The notes: generated by a model not told the origin, from the sequence alone. Counted from the stretch's first letter, positions 18,216-28,077 are shown. The stretch is 64,000 nt of DNA from Arsenophonus sp048493715 (GCA_048493715.1 JBGDCZ010000001.1:1-64000), one strand, 5' to 3'. Numbers and translations are program-made.

Positions 18216-19964
18216 ATGGATCACTCAGCATCATCCCTCATCACAACAATTGTTGGTGGTTTAGCTCTTGCCTATCTATTTGGTATGATTGCACAACGGC
18301 TAAGAATATCACCGTTAGTCGGCTATTTGTTGGCCGGTGTTCTTATTGGTCCATTTACACCAGGCTTTGTTGCAAATACTAATTTAGCCAGTGAACTCGC
18401 TGAAATTGGTGTTATATTATTGATGTTTGGTGTCGGTTTGCATTTTTCCTTGAAAGACCTTTTAGCGGTAAAATTAATTGCCATCCCTGGTGCCATAACC
18501 CAAATAGTTACTGCAACCTTATTAGGTCTTGGTTTAGCCATGCTATTTAGTTGGGGGATATTTGCTGGTATTATTTTTGGTCTTTGCCTCTCAACAGCCA
18601 GTACTGTAGTGTTATCACGCACGTTAGAAGAACACCAACTTATCGATAGTAAACGAGGTCGAATTGCTATTGGCTGGCTGATTGTCGAAGATTTAGTTAT
18701 GGTATTAACACTGGTATTACTTCCCGCAATTGCCGGTATCCTCGATAGTAATAATGCCAGTTTTAATGAACTAGCAATTAAATTAACCCTTACCGTCGGT
18801 AAGGTAGCTATCTTTATTATTATTACACTTATTAGCGGCCGCCAACTTATTCCTTGGATATTAGCCCGTACTGCGGCAACCGGTTCTCGCGAATTATTCA
18901 CGCTGGCTGTTTTAGTATTAGCGCTCGGTGTTGCCTATGCAGCTGTCACCTTGTTTAATGCATCTTTTGCCCTTGGCGCCTTTTTCGCCGGACTGATCCT
19001 CAATGAATCCGAACTAAGCCTTCGAGCGGCCCAAGATACACTACCTTTACGAGACGCATTTGCAGTTCTGTTCTTTGTCTCGGTTGGTATGCTATTAGAC
19101 CCTGCAATATTGATAGAACACCCTCTCACCATATTAGCGGTTTTAGCGATTATTACTATTGGAAAATCCCTCGCCGCATTACTATTAGTTAGACTTTTTG
19201 GTCATAGCCGTCGTACAGCATTAACTATTGCAATAAGTCTGGCACAAGTCGGTGAGTTCTCCTTCATCCTCGCTGAAATGGGGATAGCGCTCAATGTTTT
19301 TGATAACCAAGCGCCAAATCTAGTTTTAGCCGGTGCTATCGTTTCTATTATGATTAACCCATTGCTATTTAGCTTACTTGACCGTTATCTCAAAAAAACT
19401 GAAACAAAAGAAGAAGAATTATTGGAAGAAACACAGGAAGAAGTCGCACAAATTCCAGTCGATGTCTGTGGGCATGCAATTATTGTCGGCTATGGCCGGG
19501 TTGGTACTATTCTGGCCGAAAAATTACGTCAAAAAGACATCCCACTGGTCGTTATCGAAAATACGCGTGCCCGATTTGAAGAATTAGCCAAAAATGGCTT
19601 CCGAGCACTAATTGGCAATGCAGTAAATAAAGCACTAATGAAACTGGCACGCATAGATTGTGCTCAAACACTATTACTTACCATTCCAAACGGCTATGAA
19701 GCTGGGCAAATTGTAGAGAAAGCACGGGCATTAAACTCTGAAATTACTATTATTGTTCGCGCCCACTATGATGATGAAGTTAGATATATTCGTGAACGTG
19801 GCGCAAATCATATCGTTGTTGGTGAACATCAAATCGCCAAAACTATGGTGCATTTCCTGGCTAAAAAGAAAACAACAGCTTGTGCAATTAACAATAATGA
19901 CGATAGCCTATTATCAGGCACAAAAGATTTAGATAAATACTTAAAACCTGATGTTTCTAACTAA
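18216..19964 (+). CDS. ybaL: Cation/proton antiporter YbaL (CPA2 family)
   Basis: Inner-membrane transporter of the KefB/KefC type (monovalent cation:proton antiporter-2). 582 residues (E. coli 558). About 12 membrane helices fill residues 1-390, starting ITTIVGGLALAYLFGMIAQRL, with the CPA2 signatures PLVGYLLAGVLIGPFTPG and GVGLHFSLKDLL. A cytoplasmic RCK/TrkA-N Rossmann domain follows (AIIVGYGRVGTILAEKL, about residue 425), ending in a TrkA-like tail. Start is an ATG after AGAGGAG. In E. coli it also lies next to ushA. Intact; the exact ion and its control are not known from sequence. Confidence 0.93.
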   Translation: MDHSASSLITTIVGGLALAYLFGMIAQRLRISPLVGYLLAGVLIGPFTPGFVANTNLASELAEIGVILLMFGVGLHFSLKDLLAVKLIAIPGAITQIVTATLLGLGLAMLFSWGIFAGIIFGLCLSTASTVVLSRTLEEHQLIDSKRGRIAIGWLIVEDLVMVLTLVLLPAIAGILDSNNASFNELAIKLTLTVGKVAIFIIITLISGRQLIPWILARTAATGSRELFTLAVLVLALGVAYAAVTLFNASFALGAFFAGLILNESELSLRAAQDTLPLRDAFAVLFFVSVGMLLDPAILIEHPLTILAVLAIITIGKSLAALLLVRLFGHSRRTALTIAISLAQVGEFSFILAEMGIALNVFDNQAPNLVLAGAIVSIMINPLLFSLLDRYLKKTETKEEELLEETQEEVAQIPVDVCGHAIIVGYGRVGTILAEKLRQKDIPLVVIENTRARFEELAKNGFRALIGNAVNKALMKLARIDCAQTLLLTIPNGYEAGQIVEKARALNSEITIIVRAHYDDEVRYIRERGANHIVVGEHQIAKTMVHFLAKKKTTACAINNNDDSLLSGTKDLDKYLKPDVSN

Positions 19965-19978
19965 ACCATAACAATATA

Positions 19979-20005
19979 TCAGGGGAAATATTTGCCTTCT
20001 CCTGA
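19979..20005. terminator. Possible terminator hairpin between ybaL and gsk
   Basis: Arms TCAGGGGAA and TTCTCCTGA (one G-T pair) separated by nine bases, 14 bp after the ybaL stop and before the converging gsk remnant. No T run follows, so it is only a possible terminator. Confidence 0.45.
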
Positions 20006-20068
20006 TCTCCAACTCGTTATCGCTCCCAATATGATTCCCCTAAATTATTCTTCTTTTTCTAGTAAACT

Positions 20069-21314
20069 TCACGTTAAACGTGGTGAATGCTGAAGTAGTA
20101 CTTGATAACTGACTCTGTTAGCATATTTACACACCTGGGCTAACGAAGAATATGTTAAATACGGCAGCAAATGTTTAGTCGAATTAGGTATGTGAAAACG
20201 GTTGGCGGTAATATCATGTAATAAAGCAGACAATGCACCATCGCCGGCTCCATTGGTGTTCATAATTTTTTCTGGCCCCCATATAAGGTTCAATATGTGA
20301 ATAGATCCTAAAAGGATCCTGACAATCTTTCTTTCGCATCGCCAGGCTAAACTCATAACAATTAAATTCATTAATCGCTCCAGATAATAGCGGATGTTGA
20401 GTTTCTCCTTTATATGTTGATTCCGTATAACCAGCCATATAGAATCCTTCAGCCCCTGCGGTACAAAGAACCAGATCAACCCAATCAAGTACTCTATCCG
20501 CCGCTAATAATGGATCATTGATCCCCGTCAACTCTAATGCTTCATCTTCATTCATTGCTACAACAGAGACATATTTTGCGAGAAAATTCTGCCAAAAGGA
20601 CGGATCACTAGCAATAACAAATTTAGTACCCAAGGTAAAGACAACTAGCACATTATATTTTTTGGCATACTTTATTGCTTGCATTGTGGCGGCTGGCATC
20701 GGTTCTCCAGGCTGACAACGAACAAGATAAGCAGTAATAACTAATGCTGATGCTTCAGCAATAATTTGCTCTGGGATGCTATCAGGGCGCAATTGGTTCA
20801 TTAATCCAGAACTAATGGCAAAAGTTCGCTCGCCATTTTCCGTAATTAAGGTGAAACAACGACCAATGGGTCCACTGACCCCCTGTAAATAATTTAAATC
20901 CATTCGGCTCGAAGTATGTCATAGACAACGATAAGCATAGCTGCATCTGTATGTTATTGCACATAGTGCCCAACAACACCGATCTATCATCAGCTAATTA
21001 ATAAAGAGTAATTATGCAAAGTATTCCCTATCGTACCACCAGCAAACTCATGGCTAATAAGATTTCTGTCTGTTAACTCATGATAAAGTTCTTCAGCAAT
21101 TGTATCTTCAATAACTAGCGAGTGCCCCTGACTGAGTCGATAACGCTAATAAAATCATCATCAACCTTTGCTTCAATATCAACCAGTGTTTGGTCTATAC
21201 CAACAATATAATCATGATCACTCTCGCTATTGATTAACTCCTGACTGGGTAATAAGGATCGCGGAGACTGACAGGAAAATAATGCTTGGACTTACATTGA
21301 CCTGGGAATTTCAT
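20069..21314 (-). pseudogene. gsk: Inosine-guanosine kinase, broken
   Basis: Gsk phosphorylates guanosine and inosine for purine salvage (434 residues in E. coli). The start at 21314 reads MKFPGQCKSKHYFPVSLRDP. The frame is then lost, and pieces VGIDQTLVDIEAKVDDDFI, GHSLVIEDTIAEELYHEL, FAGGTIGNTLHNYSLL and LADDRSVLLGTMCNN lie in different frames. A TGA near 20926 interrupts YAYRCL-HTSSRMDLNYLQG. The C-terminal half is open from 20903, shifts near 20270 (KIMNTNGAGDGALSALLHDI carries the PfkB signature) and stops at SPRLT, short of the usual end. Several independent lesions. Its loss leaves apt and de novo synthesis as the visible purine routes in this window. Confidence 0.94.
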
Positions 21315-21369
21315 AATAGCTAAATTAATAATAACCAAAGAGCCAAGTCTAGCATAACTAACATTATTG

Positions 21370-21394
21370 AGCAGCAGGAAAATCACCTGCTGCT
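21370..21394. terminator. Hairpin downstream of wzz
   Basis: Perfect nine-base arms AGCAGCAGG and CCTGCTGCT with a seven-base loop, 16 bp beyond the wzz stop. No strong T run on either side, but position and GC-rich stem fit a transcription end. Confidence 0.6.
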
Positions 21395-21409
21395 TAGCTT
21401 AAAATCACA

Positions 21410-22543
21410 TCATAAGAATTTTTGCTTGCGACTATTAATCGTATGACGTAATAAAACATAGATACAACCAAAAATTAACCCTGTAATTCCAGCAAGTACA
21501 ACCATATACACTCGATTAGGTGCTAGTTTAGTAATGGGTAACGTTGGCTTTTGCATGTATTTCACTGGTCGGAACCAAAGATCTTTAGTATCTAATGCTT
21601 TCAACTGTTGAATATATTGTTGGATATTTAGCAATTCAGTGTTGTATAGCGACTGATCATTATCCTTTTCAAGAATGGTTAATTTTTTAGCTAATGCTTC
21701 CGAACCTAATGCAATAGGGTAGTCTGGATCATCTTGGATGATGGTATGACTAGTTGCAATTGGCCTTTTTACTCCGACAAATTCCGCTATTGCTAACGAA
21801 TTCTTCAAGCGCTTAATAGCAACCCGATTAACATTTTCTAAAGTCGACAACTCGATAGCATATTTACCTTCGGCATAAACAATTTGTTGAACTATCTTGT
21901 CATATAACTCTGCCTTAATTTCCTGGCGTACATTAGATGCAACATAACGCAGATAGCCAGATAATAAATCCTGTGCATCTTGGGCTGTTGCCGCCGCAAA
22001 CCCTACTCTGGCTTCTATCGGCAGCTCTCGCAGATTAATATTACAATTTGCATTTTTACCAAAAGTAATTTTATCACCAGTAATATTACTTATAATATCA
22101 TATAAAAGCCGCTGTTCGTTCTCTGGCGAAAATAGCCGCTTAGATTCGATCATCCGTTGAAAATAGTCAGTACTTTTTAGAAAATTTTCTTGTAAAATCG
22201 GCGAACGATAAGCATCAATAAATTTTGTATAAACTTTCGCAGCATCAATATCGGTTTCAACATTCAGTACTTTTAACTGACTAAGAAATTCATTTAACAT
22301 TAATATTTCTTGAGCGATAGGTTGCACAATCGTGGCTTCACTTTTCCATTTTTGTGGTAAAAACAATGACCAACAGAATACAGCAACGGCAAAAATAGCG
22401 ACAAAAATAGCAATTAACAACTTGTATTTATATAGAACAGAAAAAAGCTCAAATAAATCAATCTCATCATCTTGTTTAATTCTAGCTGAATAAAAAGATG
22501 GGTCCATATTGGTATCTGTATCTAATAATGGTTTATTCGTCAT
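21410..22543 (-). CDS. Wzz/FepE-type polysaccharide chain-length regulator
   Basis: Inner-membrane polysaccharide co-polymerase that sets the length of O-antigen made by the Wzy pathway. 377 residues, the same length as E. coli FepE. Architecture: cytoplasmic N-terminus with EIDLFELFSVLYKYK, first membrane helix about residues 40-62 (KLLIAIFVAIFAVAVFCWSLFLPQKW), a large periplasmic coiled domain, then the family LAPNRVYMVVLAGITGLIFGCIYVLL helix near 343-366. Flanked by gsk and hemH, the site of the O-antigen cluster in Yersinia, where wzz is the gene next to gsk. No glycosyltransferase, wzx or wzy is left here. Intact frame; whether it has a partner polymerase elsewhere is unknown. Confidence 0.9.
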   Translation of the reverse strand: MTNKPLLDTDTNMDPSFYSARIKQDDEIDLFELFSVLYKYKLLIAIFVAIFAVAVFCWSLFLPQKWKSEATIVQPIAQEILMLNEFLSQLKVLNVETDIDAAKVYTKFIDAYRSPILQENFLKSTDYFQRMIESKRLFSPENEQRLLYDIISNITGDKITFGKNANCNINLRELPIEARVGFAAATAQDAQDLLSGYLRYVASNVRQEIKAELYDKIVQQIVYAEGKYAIELSTLENVNRVAIKRLKNSLAIAEFVGVKRPIATSHTIIQDDPDYPIALGSEALAKKLTILEKDNDQSLYNTELLNIQQYIQQLKALDTKDLWFRPVKYMQKPTLPITKLAPNRVYMVVLAGITGLIFGCIYVLLRHTINSRKQKFL

Positions 22544-23144
22544 AATTTACGGCTTCCAATAGTTATATTGTTTGCAATTTCCTATATATTTAGCTATTGC
22601 AAGCTTACGCTTAACTAAATTTAAATATCTAAAATTCCTCTCAACTTAGAAAAGTGTAATCACCAATGTTTTGCATCAATAACTCCAGTAAAATATATGC
22701 CATATATTTAGCTAGCAAAATAGCTCAATTCATAAATACTCTCGCAAGGATAAACAAATCTTCACAAAATTTAATACAACATTAATTTTCTAGAATAGAA
22801 AATTAAATAATAAAAACTATTTATAATAGTTTAAATATCATAAAAAAGCTCTTTATTATCTTATACAATAATAATAATTCATATTACTAGTTTAAATATA
22901 TAATTTTACAATTATTAGATAAAATTAATGATTATAAACAATCAATTACAGTAATAAAGATTTAAGCTCTGAACACTATTACCACAAATAAAAATAATTT
23001 TATCACTAATATTAATTCTATTTTTTATACAAAATAAAATACCTGATAATTACTCTAGTTTTAAATAATTAGACACAACATACTTGTTTAGTTAATTTTA
23101 CTAAAATAAATTTTATGTAAATAATTTAAGATTGATAAACGGTG
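22544..23144. other. Empty AT-rich gap between hemH and wzz
   Basis: About 600 bp of very AT-rich sequence without any recognisable gene or fragment on either strand. Its position matches the place where an O-antigen biosynthesis cluster sits in some relatives, so it may be the scar of that loss; the sequence itself carries no direct trace. Confidence 0.5.
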
Positions 23145-24107
23145 CTATAGCCTATCTCTGACTAAATGAGCCAGTAACATAATGTGATTATCTGAAGCAT
23201 TAAGCGCAGGTATATAATGATACTTTTCGCCACCAGCCGCACAAAACAATTTTTTATTCTGCACCGCAATCTCCTCTAGGGTCTCCAGACAATCCACCGA
23301 AAAACCAGGACACAGAAGTTGAACATGTTTAATACCACTCTTCGCCAAGTTTTTTAAGGTAATGTCTGTATAAGGTGTAAGCCAAGGCTCGTGACCAAAA
23401 CGTGATTGATAAGTCATTATGATTTTATCAGAAGGAAAATTAAGTAATCCACTGAGTAAACGTGTTGTCAGTTGGCATTCCTGCGGATAAATATCACCTG
23501 TTTCGGCATAACGTTTTGGAATACCATGATAAGAAAGCAGTAATCGCTCCGGTTCACCATGTCGTTCAAAACTGCTTTCAACCGAGGTTTTTAATGCATC
23601 AATATAAGCAGGATGATCGGCATAGCTACGAATAAAACGAAGTTCGGGTATGGTTCGATATTCTTTTAATGCCCGACTAATAGCATCAAAAACTGCCGCT
23701 GTGGTTGAACAAGAATATTGCGGATAGAGCGGCAATACAATAATATATTCCACCTGTTGAATTAACAGTTTCTCGATTGCACCAGCTAGAGAAGGCAAGC
23801 CATAACTCATGCCTAATTCTACAGGAATAGCCGGCAGTTGTTTTGCTAGTGCAGCTTGTTGTTGCAAACTATAACTTAGCAATGGTGAACCTGTTTCGGT
23901 CCAAATTGATCGATATAATTTAGCCACTTTGGGCGAACGTAATGGTAAGATCACTAAATGTAATAACGGTTTCCAAATCGTCCTGGAAATATCAATAACT
24001 CTGACGTCACTAAGAAATTCAGTCAAAAAACGTTTAACCGCCTCCGGCGTTGGTGCTTCAGGCGTTCCTAAGTTGACTAATAAAACACCATGTTTCTTAA
24101 TGCTCAT
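23145..24107 (-). CDS. hemH: Ferrochelatase
   Basis: Inserts ferrous iron into protoporphyrin IX, the last step of haem synthesis; membrane-associated in the cytoplasm. From the ATG at 24107 (MSIKKHGVLLVNLGTPEAPTPEAV) the protein has 320 residues, as in E. coli. A start five codons upstream is open, but the internal ATG has a GGGG ribosome site and matches the family. Signatures: FLSDVRVID, ELGMSYGLPSL, the catalytic His in LLLSYHGIPKRY, YQSRFGHEPWL and CPGFSVDCLETLEEI. Downstream of adk on the same strand with a terminator between. It supplies haem for the cyo oxidase also in this window. Intact. Confidence 0.96.
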   Translation of the reverse strand: MSIKKHGVLLVNLGTPEAPTPEAVKRFLTEFLSDVRVIDISRTIWKPLLHLVILPLRSPKVAKLYRSIWTETGSPLLSYSLQQQAALAKQLPAIPVELGMSYGLPSLAGAIEKLLIQQVEYIIVLPLYPQYSCSTTAAVFDAISRALKEYRTIPELRFIRSYADHPAYIDALKTSVESSFERHGEPERLLLSYHGIPKRYAETGDIYPQECQLTTRLLSGLLNFPSDKIIMTYQSRFGHEPWLTPYTDITLKNLAKSGIKHVQLLCPGFSVDCLETLEEIAVQNKKLFCAAGGEKYHYIPALNASDNHIMLLAHLVRDRL

Positions 24108-24203
24108 GCCAATTGGCCCCATTTTATTTATTGCTAAGTATCTATAACCATATCATAAATTAACAAATATTTTTATTGCTACTAAATTGTCTACAAATAA
24201 AAA

Positions 24204-24230
24204 AATAGGCGTCCAATATGGACGCCTATT
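24204..24230. terminator. Terminator between adk and hemH
   Basis: Perfect 11-base arms AATAGGCGTCC and GGACGCCTATT with loop AATAT, with A run on the left and TTTT on the right, so it works in both directions. Ends adk transcription on the minus strand, making hemH separately transcribed or dependent on read-through. Confidence 0.9.
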
Positions 24231-24244
24231 TTATCAACTAACAA

Positions 24245-24889
24245 CTAACCTAAAATATTAGCCAACTCTTCGCTAACTTCAGTCACCTTACGTGTACCAT
24301 CCAATTTAAAGTACTTAGTATGGCCTGCAGTAGCTTCTTGACGATAATAAGCAATTAATGGCTCAGTTAACTGATAGTATTCAACTAATCGCTTGCGTAC
24401 AGTTTCTTCTTGATCATCCTTACGAATGGTTAATTCTTCACCGGTAACATCGTCTCTATTTGCTATTTTGGGTGGATTAAATTTAATATGGTAGACACGA
24501 CTCGAAGGCGTATGGACGCGCCGCCCAACAATACGTTCAACAATAATTTCATCAGGGACATCAAATTCTAAGACATAATCCACAGCAATACCCGCATTTT
24601 TCATTGCATCTGCTTGTGGGATAGTACGAGGAAAGCCATCCAGTAAGAAGCCATTTCGACAATCATCCTGGGCTATACGCTCCTTAACTAAAGCAATAAC
24701 TAATTCATCAGTAACAAGTTTACCATTGTCCATTAATTCTTTCGCTTTTAGACCCAACTCTGTACCTGCCTTTACTGCAGCACGTAACATATCACCAGTA
24801 GAAATTTGTGGAATACCATACTTTTCCATGATGAATTGTGCCTGAGTCCCCTTACCTGCGCCTGGTGCGCCGAGCAGAACTATACGCAT
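24245..24889 (-). CDS. adk: Adenylate kinase
   Basis: Interconverts ATP + AMP and 2 ADP in the cytoplasm. 214 residues, identical to E. coli. N-terminal P-loop MRIVLLGAPGAGKGTQAQFI, NMP-binding region STGDMLRAAVKAG, GFLLDGFPRTIPQADAM, then the long-form LID beginning GRRVHTPSSRVYHIKFNPP. The LID carries no zinc-binding Cys, as usual in enterobacteria. Between htpG and hemH as in E. coli. Intact. Confidence 0.97.
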   Translation of the reverse strand: MRIVLLGAPGAGKGTQAQFIMEKYGIPQISTGDMLRAAVKAGTELGLKAKELMDNGKLVTDELVIALVKERIAQDDCRNGFLLDGFPRTIPQADAMKNAGIAVDYVLEFDVPDEIIVERIVGRRVHTPSSRVYHIKFNPPKIANRDDVTGEELTIRKDDQEETVRKRLVEYYQLTEPLIAYYRQEATAGHTKYFKLDGTRKVTEVSEELANILG

Positions 24890-25013
24890 TGCGTAAACCC
24901 CTTGCTATTTCATTTTTATAATTTGAAAGAAAAATTTACCTTAATCATTAGGCATACATATAACTCAAGAAAACAGATAACATTTGAATAATCAAATTAT
25001 TTTCGTTAAAAAA

Positions 25014-25047
25014 CAAACCACGTTTAAAATAACTAAAACGTGGTTTG
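25014..25047 (-). terminator. Rho-independent terminator of htpG
   Basis: Perfect 12-base arms CAAACCACGTTT and AAACGTGGTTTG with a ten-base loop. On the minus strand the stem is followed by TTTTTTAACG. It lies 29 bp beyond the htpG stop. Confidence 0.9.
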
Positions 25048-25075
25048 TCGATCAACCTGACTAATTAGATAAATT

Positions 25076-26950
25076 TTAGCCTACAAGTAATTTATTAATA
25101 CGACGAATAAATTGATTTGGATCTTCCAAGCTACCTTGCTCAACAAACAACGCCTGATCTAACAATACTTCTATCCACTCAGAAAATAATTCATCATCAG
25201 TTAACTCAGTCGCTTTTTTGACTAATGGATGCACAGGATTAAGTTCAAAATTATATTTTACTTCCGGTGCTGATTGACCCACTGCCGCAAAAAGTTTTGC
25301 CATCTGAGTACTCATATCGTTAGCATCGGTCGTCACAATTGCCGGTGTATCTGTTAAACGATGAGTTAACTTCACTTCCTTCACTCGCTCGCCTAATAAT
25401 TTTTTCACTCGCTCAACGAAAGGCTCCAGCTTTTTATCTGCCTCTTCCTGCTCTTTTTTATCTTCATCTGCCAGCTTTTCCAATGACTCATCTGTCTTAC
25501 TAACTGACTGAAAAGACTTACCTGCAAATTCAGGCAAATAGTTCATCATCCATTCATCAATACGATCAGATAATAATAAAACCTCAATTCCTTTTTTACG
25601 GAATAGTTCTAAATGTGGGCTATTTTTCGCCGCAGCATAACTGTCGGCAGTAATGTAGTAAATCTTTTCCTGTCCTTCAATCATTCGACTAATATAATCT
25701 TCTAAAGAAACATTCTGTAAACTACTATCGTTATGGGTTGATGCAAAGCGTAATAATTTAGTAATAGTTTCTTTATTTGTCGTATCTTCCGCAGGACCTT
25801 CTTTAAGTACTAGTCCAAACTCCTGCCAGAATTGTTGATACTGTTCAGGTTCATTTTTGGCTAATTTTTCCAACATTTGCAATGCACGTTTTGTTAATGC
25901 ACCGCGCAAACCACGAGTAACATCACTATCTTGCAAAATTTCTCGCGAAATATTTAACGGTAAGTCATTTGAATCAACTAATCCACGCACAAAACGTAGG
26001 TAGTTTGGCATAAATTGTTCAGCTTCATCCATGATAAAAACACGATGAACATACAGCTTTAAGCCATGTTTATTGTCACGATTCCATAAATCAAAAGGGG
26101 CTTTAGTCGGTATATAAAGTAGGCTGGTATATTCTTGCTTACCCTCTACCCGATTATGACTCCATATTAAAGGATCCGCATAATCATGGGAAACATGCTT
26201 ATAAAACTCTTTATATTCCTCAGCAAGAATATCATTTTTGTTACGTGTCCATAGTGCTTGGGCTTTATTGATTTTTTCCCAATTGACAGTATCATCTTCT
26301 TCATTCTTAGCTTCAATTTCCACTGGCAGGGCAATATGATCTGAATATTTACTGATCACTGAACGTAAACGCCAATTATCTAAAAATTCCGTTTGCTCTT
26401 CACGTAAATGTAAGATAATTTCAGTACCACGCTCCGCTTTTTCAATATCTGCAACCGTGTATTCACCCTCACCCTGAGATTGCCAGAAAACGCCTTTATC
26501 AGCGGCAACACCAGCTGCACGAGTACGCACGGTGACTTGATCAGCAACAATAAACGCTGAATAGAAACCAACACCAAATTGACCGATTAATGGGTTATCT
26601 TTCGCTTGTTCGTTGCCCAAGGACTGTAAAAACGCTTTAGTACCTGATTTAGCAATAGTACCTAAATTATCAATAACCTCTTCACGGGTCATGCCAATAC
26701 CATTATCACTAATCGTTAAGGTCTTTTTATCTTTATCAACAGCAATTCTAACCCTTAAGTCACCATCGTTTTCATAAAGATCTGATTGTGAAAGTGCTTT
26801 AAAACGTAGTTTATCAGCTGCATCAGATGCGTTTGAAATCAGCTCGCGTAGAAAGATTTCTTTATTGGAATAAAGAGAATGAATCATCAGTTGCAATAAC
26901 TGTTTTACTTCAGATTGAAATCCCCGAGTTTCTTGTCCTTTCATGCTCAT
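25076..26950 (-). CDS. htpG: Chaperone HtpG (bacterial Hsp90)
   Basis: ATP-dependent cytoplasmic chaperone for stressed and late-folding proteins. 624 residues, the E. coli length. GHKL ATPase N-terminus: KEIFLRELISNASDAADKLR (Glu and Asn of the ATP site), TISDNGIGMTREEVIDNLGTIAKSGT and LIGQFGVGFYSAFIVAD. The middle domain contains NLPLNISREILQDS with its catalytic Arg; the C-terminal dimer domain ends FIRRINKLLVG. The first ATG (MSMKGQETRG) follows GAGG at 7 nt and is preferred over the internal one. A sigma-32-type promoter lies 54-81 bp upstream. Intact. Confidence 0.97.
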   Translation of the reverse strand: MSMKGQETRGFQSEVKQLLQLMIHSLYSNKEIFLRELISNASDAADKLRFKALSQSDLYENDGDLRVRIAVDKDKKTLTISDNGIGMTREEVIDNLGTIAKSGTKAFLQSLGNEQAKDNPLIGQFGVGFYSAFIVADQVTVRTRAAGVAADKGVFWQSQGEGEYTVADIEKAERGTEIILHLREEQTEFLDNWRLRSVISKYSDHIALPVEIEAKNEEDDTVNWEKINKAQALWTRNKNDILAEEYKEFYKHVSHDYADPLIWSHNRVEGKQEYTSLLYIPTKAPFDLWNRDNKHGLKLYVHRVFIMDEAEQFMPNYLRFVRGLVDSNDLPLNISREILQDSDVTRGLRGALTKRALQMLEKLAKNEPEQYQQFWQEFGLVLKEGPAEDTTNKETITKLLRFASTHNDSSLQNVSLEDYISRMIEGQEKIYYITADSYAAAKNSPHLELFRKKGIEVLLLSDRIDEWMMNYLPEFAGKSFQSVSKTDESLEKLADEDKKEQEEADKKLEPFVERVKKLLGERVKEVKLTHRLTDTPAIVTTDANDMSTQMAKLFAAVGQSAPEVKYNFELNPVHPLVKKATELTDDELFSEWIEVLLDQALFVEQGSLEDPNQFIRRINKLLVG

Positions 26951-27003
26951 TAAATAGCCTCAATTTTAGAATAATTTTATTGGGTTAAATGGTTATGTAA
27001 CTC

Positions 27004-27031
27004 AGATGGGGATATAAATGAAAATTTCAAG
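27004..27031 (-). promoter_or_regulatory. Sigma-32 (heat shock) promoter of htpG
   Basis: Reading leftwards: CTTGAA (27031-27026), 14-nt spacer, CCCCATCT (27011-27004). This is nearly the full RpoH consensus (CTTGAA, 13-15 nt, CCCCATNT). The upstream end of htpG is 54 bp further. Confidence 0.9.
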
Positions 27032-27091
27032 TTTTTAGCGATGAAAAGACTAGATGTTAGCCAATATTATTAACTTTTTCATAAAATATAA

Positions 27092-27113
27092 GCAGAGTTT
27101 TTTTAATCTCTGC
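27092..27113 (-). terminator. Possible terminator of ybaB-recR
   Basis: Six-base arms GCAGAG and CTCTGC around a T-rich ten-base loop, 30 bp beyond the recR stop. Short stem and weak T tail, so only a possible terminator. Confidence 0.45.
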
Positions 27114-27142
27114 GTATGTTTATTTATATTACATTTACCCTA

Positions 27143-27748
27143 TCAATAATGTATTTTCTGACGACCGATTATCGAATGCGATAAAGTTGTTCCGTCAACC
27201 ATTTCCAGCTCACCCCCAACAGGAATACCATGGGCAATACGACTGGCCATCACTTCATATTGAGCACATATGCCAGCAATATAGTTAGCTGTTACTTCCC
27301 CTTCAATCGTTGGATTAGTTGCCAGGATCACTTCCGATATTGTCTCGGTCGCTAGTTTATTCGCTAAGCTATCAAGACCAATATCCCTAGGTCCAATACC
27401 ATCTAAAGGTGACAAACGCCCCATCAAAACAAAATAACGTCCGGCAAACTGTCCTGTTTGTTCAATAGCGTAAATATCCGCCGGGCTTTCAACAACACAA
27501 ATTTGACCAGTCTGTTGACGCCTGGGATTAGTGCAAATAGAACAATGATCTTTTTCAGTAAATGTTCGACAGCCCTGACAGTGACCGATCTCGGACATTG
27601 CACATGTTAACGCCTGAGCCAACTGCATCCCACCACTACGATCACGTTGCAGAAGATGAAAAGCCATACGTTGAGCTGATTTTGGTCCCACACCAGGCAA
27701 ACAACGTAGAGCTTCCATCAAAGATTCTAGAAGAGGGCTCGTTTGCAT
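27143..27748 (-). CDS. recR: Recombination mediator RecR
   Basis: Works with RecO and RecF to load RecA on gapped DNA. 201 residues as in E. coli. N-terminal helix-hairpin-helix LPGVGPKSAQRMAFHLLQRD, a four-Cys zinc finger (about residues 57-72, CQGCRTF..CSICTNP), and a Toprim domain starting ICVVESPADIYAIEQTG. A TTG one codon earlier is open, but the ATG at 27748 matches MQTSPLLESLMEAL and overlaps the ybaB stop as TGATG, giving translational coupling. Intact. Confidence 0.97.
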   Translation of the reverse strand: MQTSPLLESLMEALRCLPGVGPKSAQRMAFHLLQRDRSGGMQLAQALTCAMSEIGHCQGCRTFTEKDHCSICTNPRRQQTGQICVVESPADIYAIEQTGQFAGRYFVLMGRLSPLDGIGPRDIGLDSLANKLATETISEVILATNPTIEGEVTANYIAGICAQYEVMASRIAHGIPVGGELEMVDGTTLSHSIIGRQKIHY

Positions 27749-28077
27749 CAAAATGGCATCTTAAAGCCTGGAGGTAATTGCATCCCATTAGATACATTCG
27801 CCATTTTTTCTTTTTGTGCTTCTTCTATACGACGAGCGGCATCATTAAAAGCAGCTGCAATAAGATCTTCTACCATTTCTTTATCATCACCGATTAAACT
27901 AGGATCGATTTCAATCCGACGGCAATTATGAGCGCCATTAATGGTGACTTTAACCAGGCTGGCACCAGATTCACCAGTAACCTCCATGTTAGCTATCTCT
28001 TCTTGTACCTTCTGCATTTTTTCTTGCATTTGCTGAGCCTGTTTCATCAGGTTACCCAGCCCACCTTTACCAAACAT
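27748..28077 (-). CDS. ybaB: Nucleoid-associated protein YbaB/EbfC
   Basis: Small dimeric DNA-binding protein, 109 residues (E. coli YbaB 109), encoded with recR and dnaX in most bacteria. Sequence begins MFGKGGLGNLMKQAQQMQEKMQKVQEEIANMEVTGESGAS. The N-terminal coiled helix is followed by the conserved VTINGAHNCRRIEIDPSL and EDLIAAAFNDA strands and helix. A good ribosome site (AGAGAG) precedes the ATG. The stop overlaps recR by one base. Intact. Confidence 0.96.
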   Translation of the reverse strand: MFGKGGLGNLMKQAQQMQEKMQKVQEEIANMEVTGESGASLVKVTINGAHNCRRIEIDPSLIGDDKEMVEDLIAAAFNDAARRIEEAQKEKMANVSNGMQLPPGFKMPF

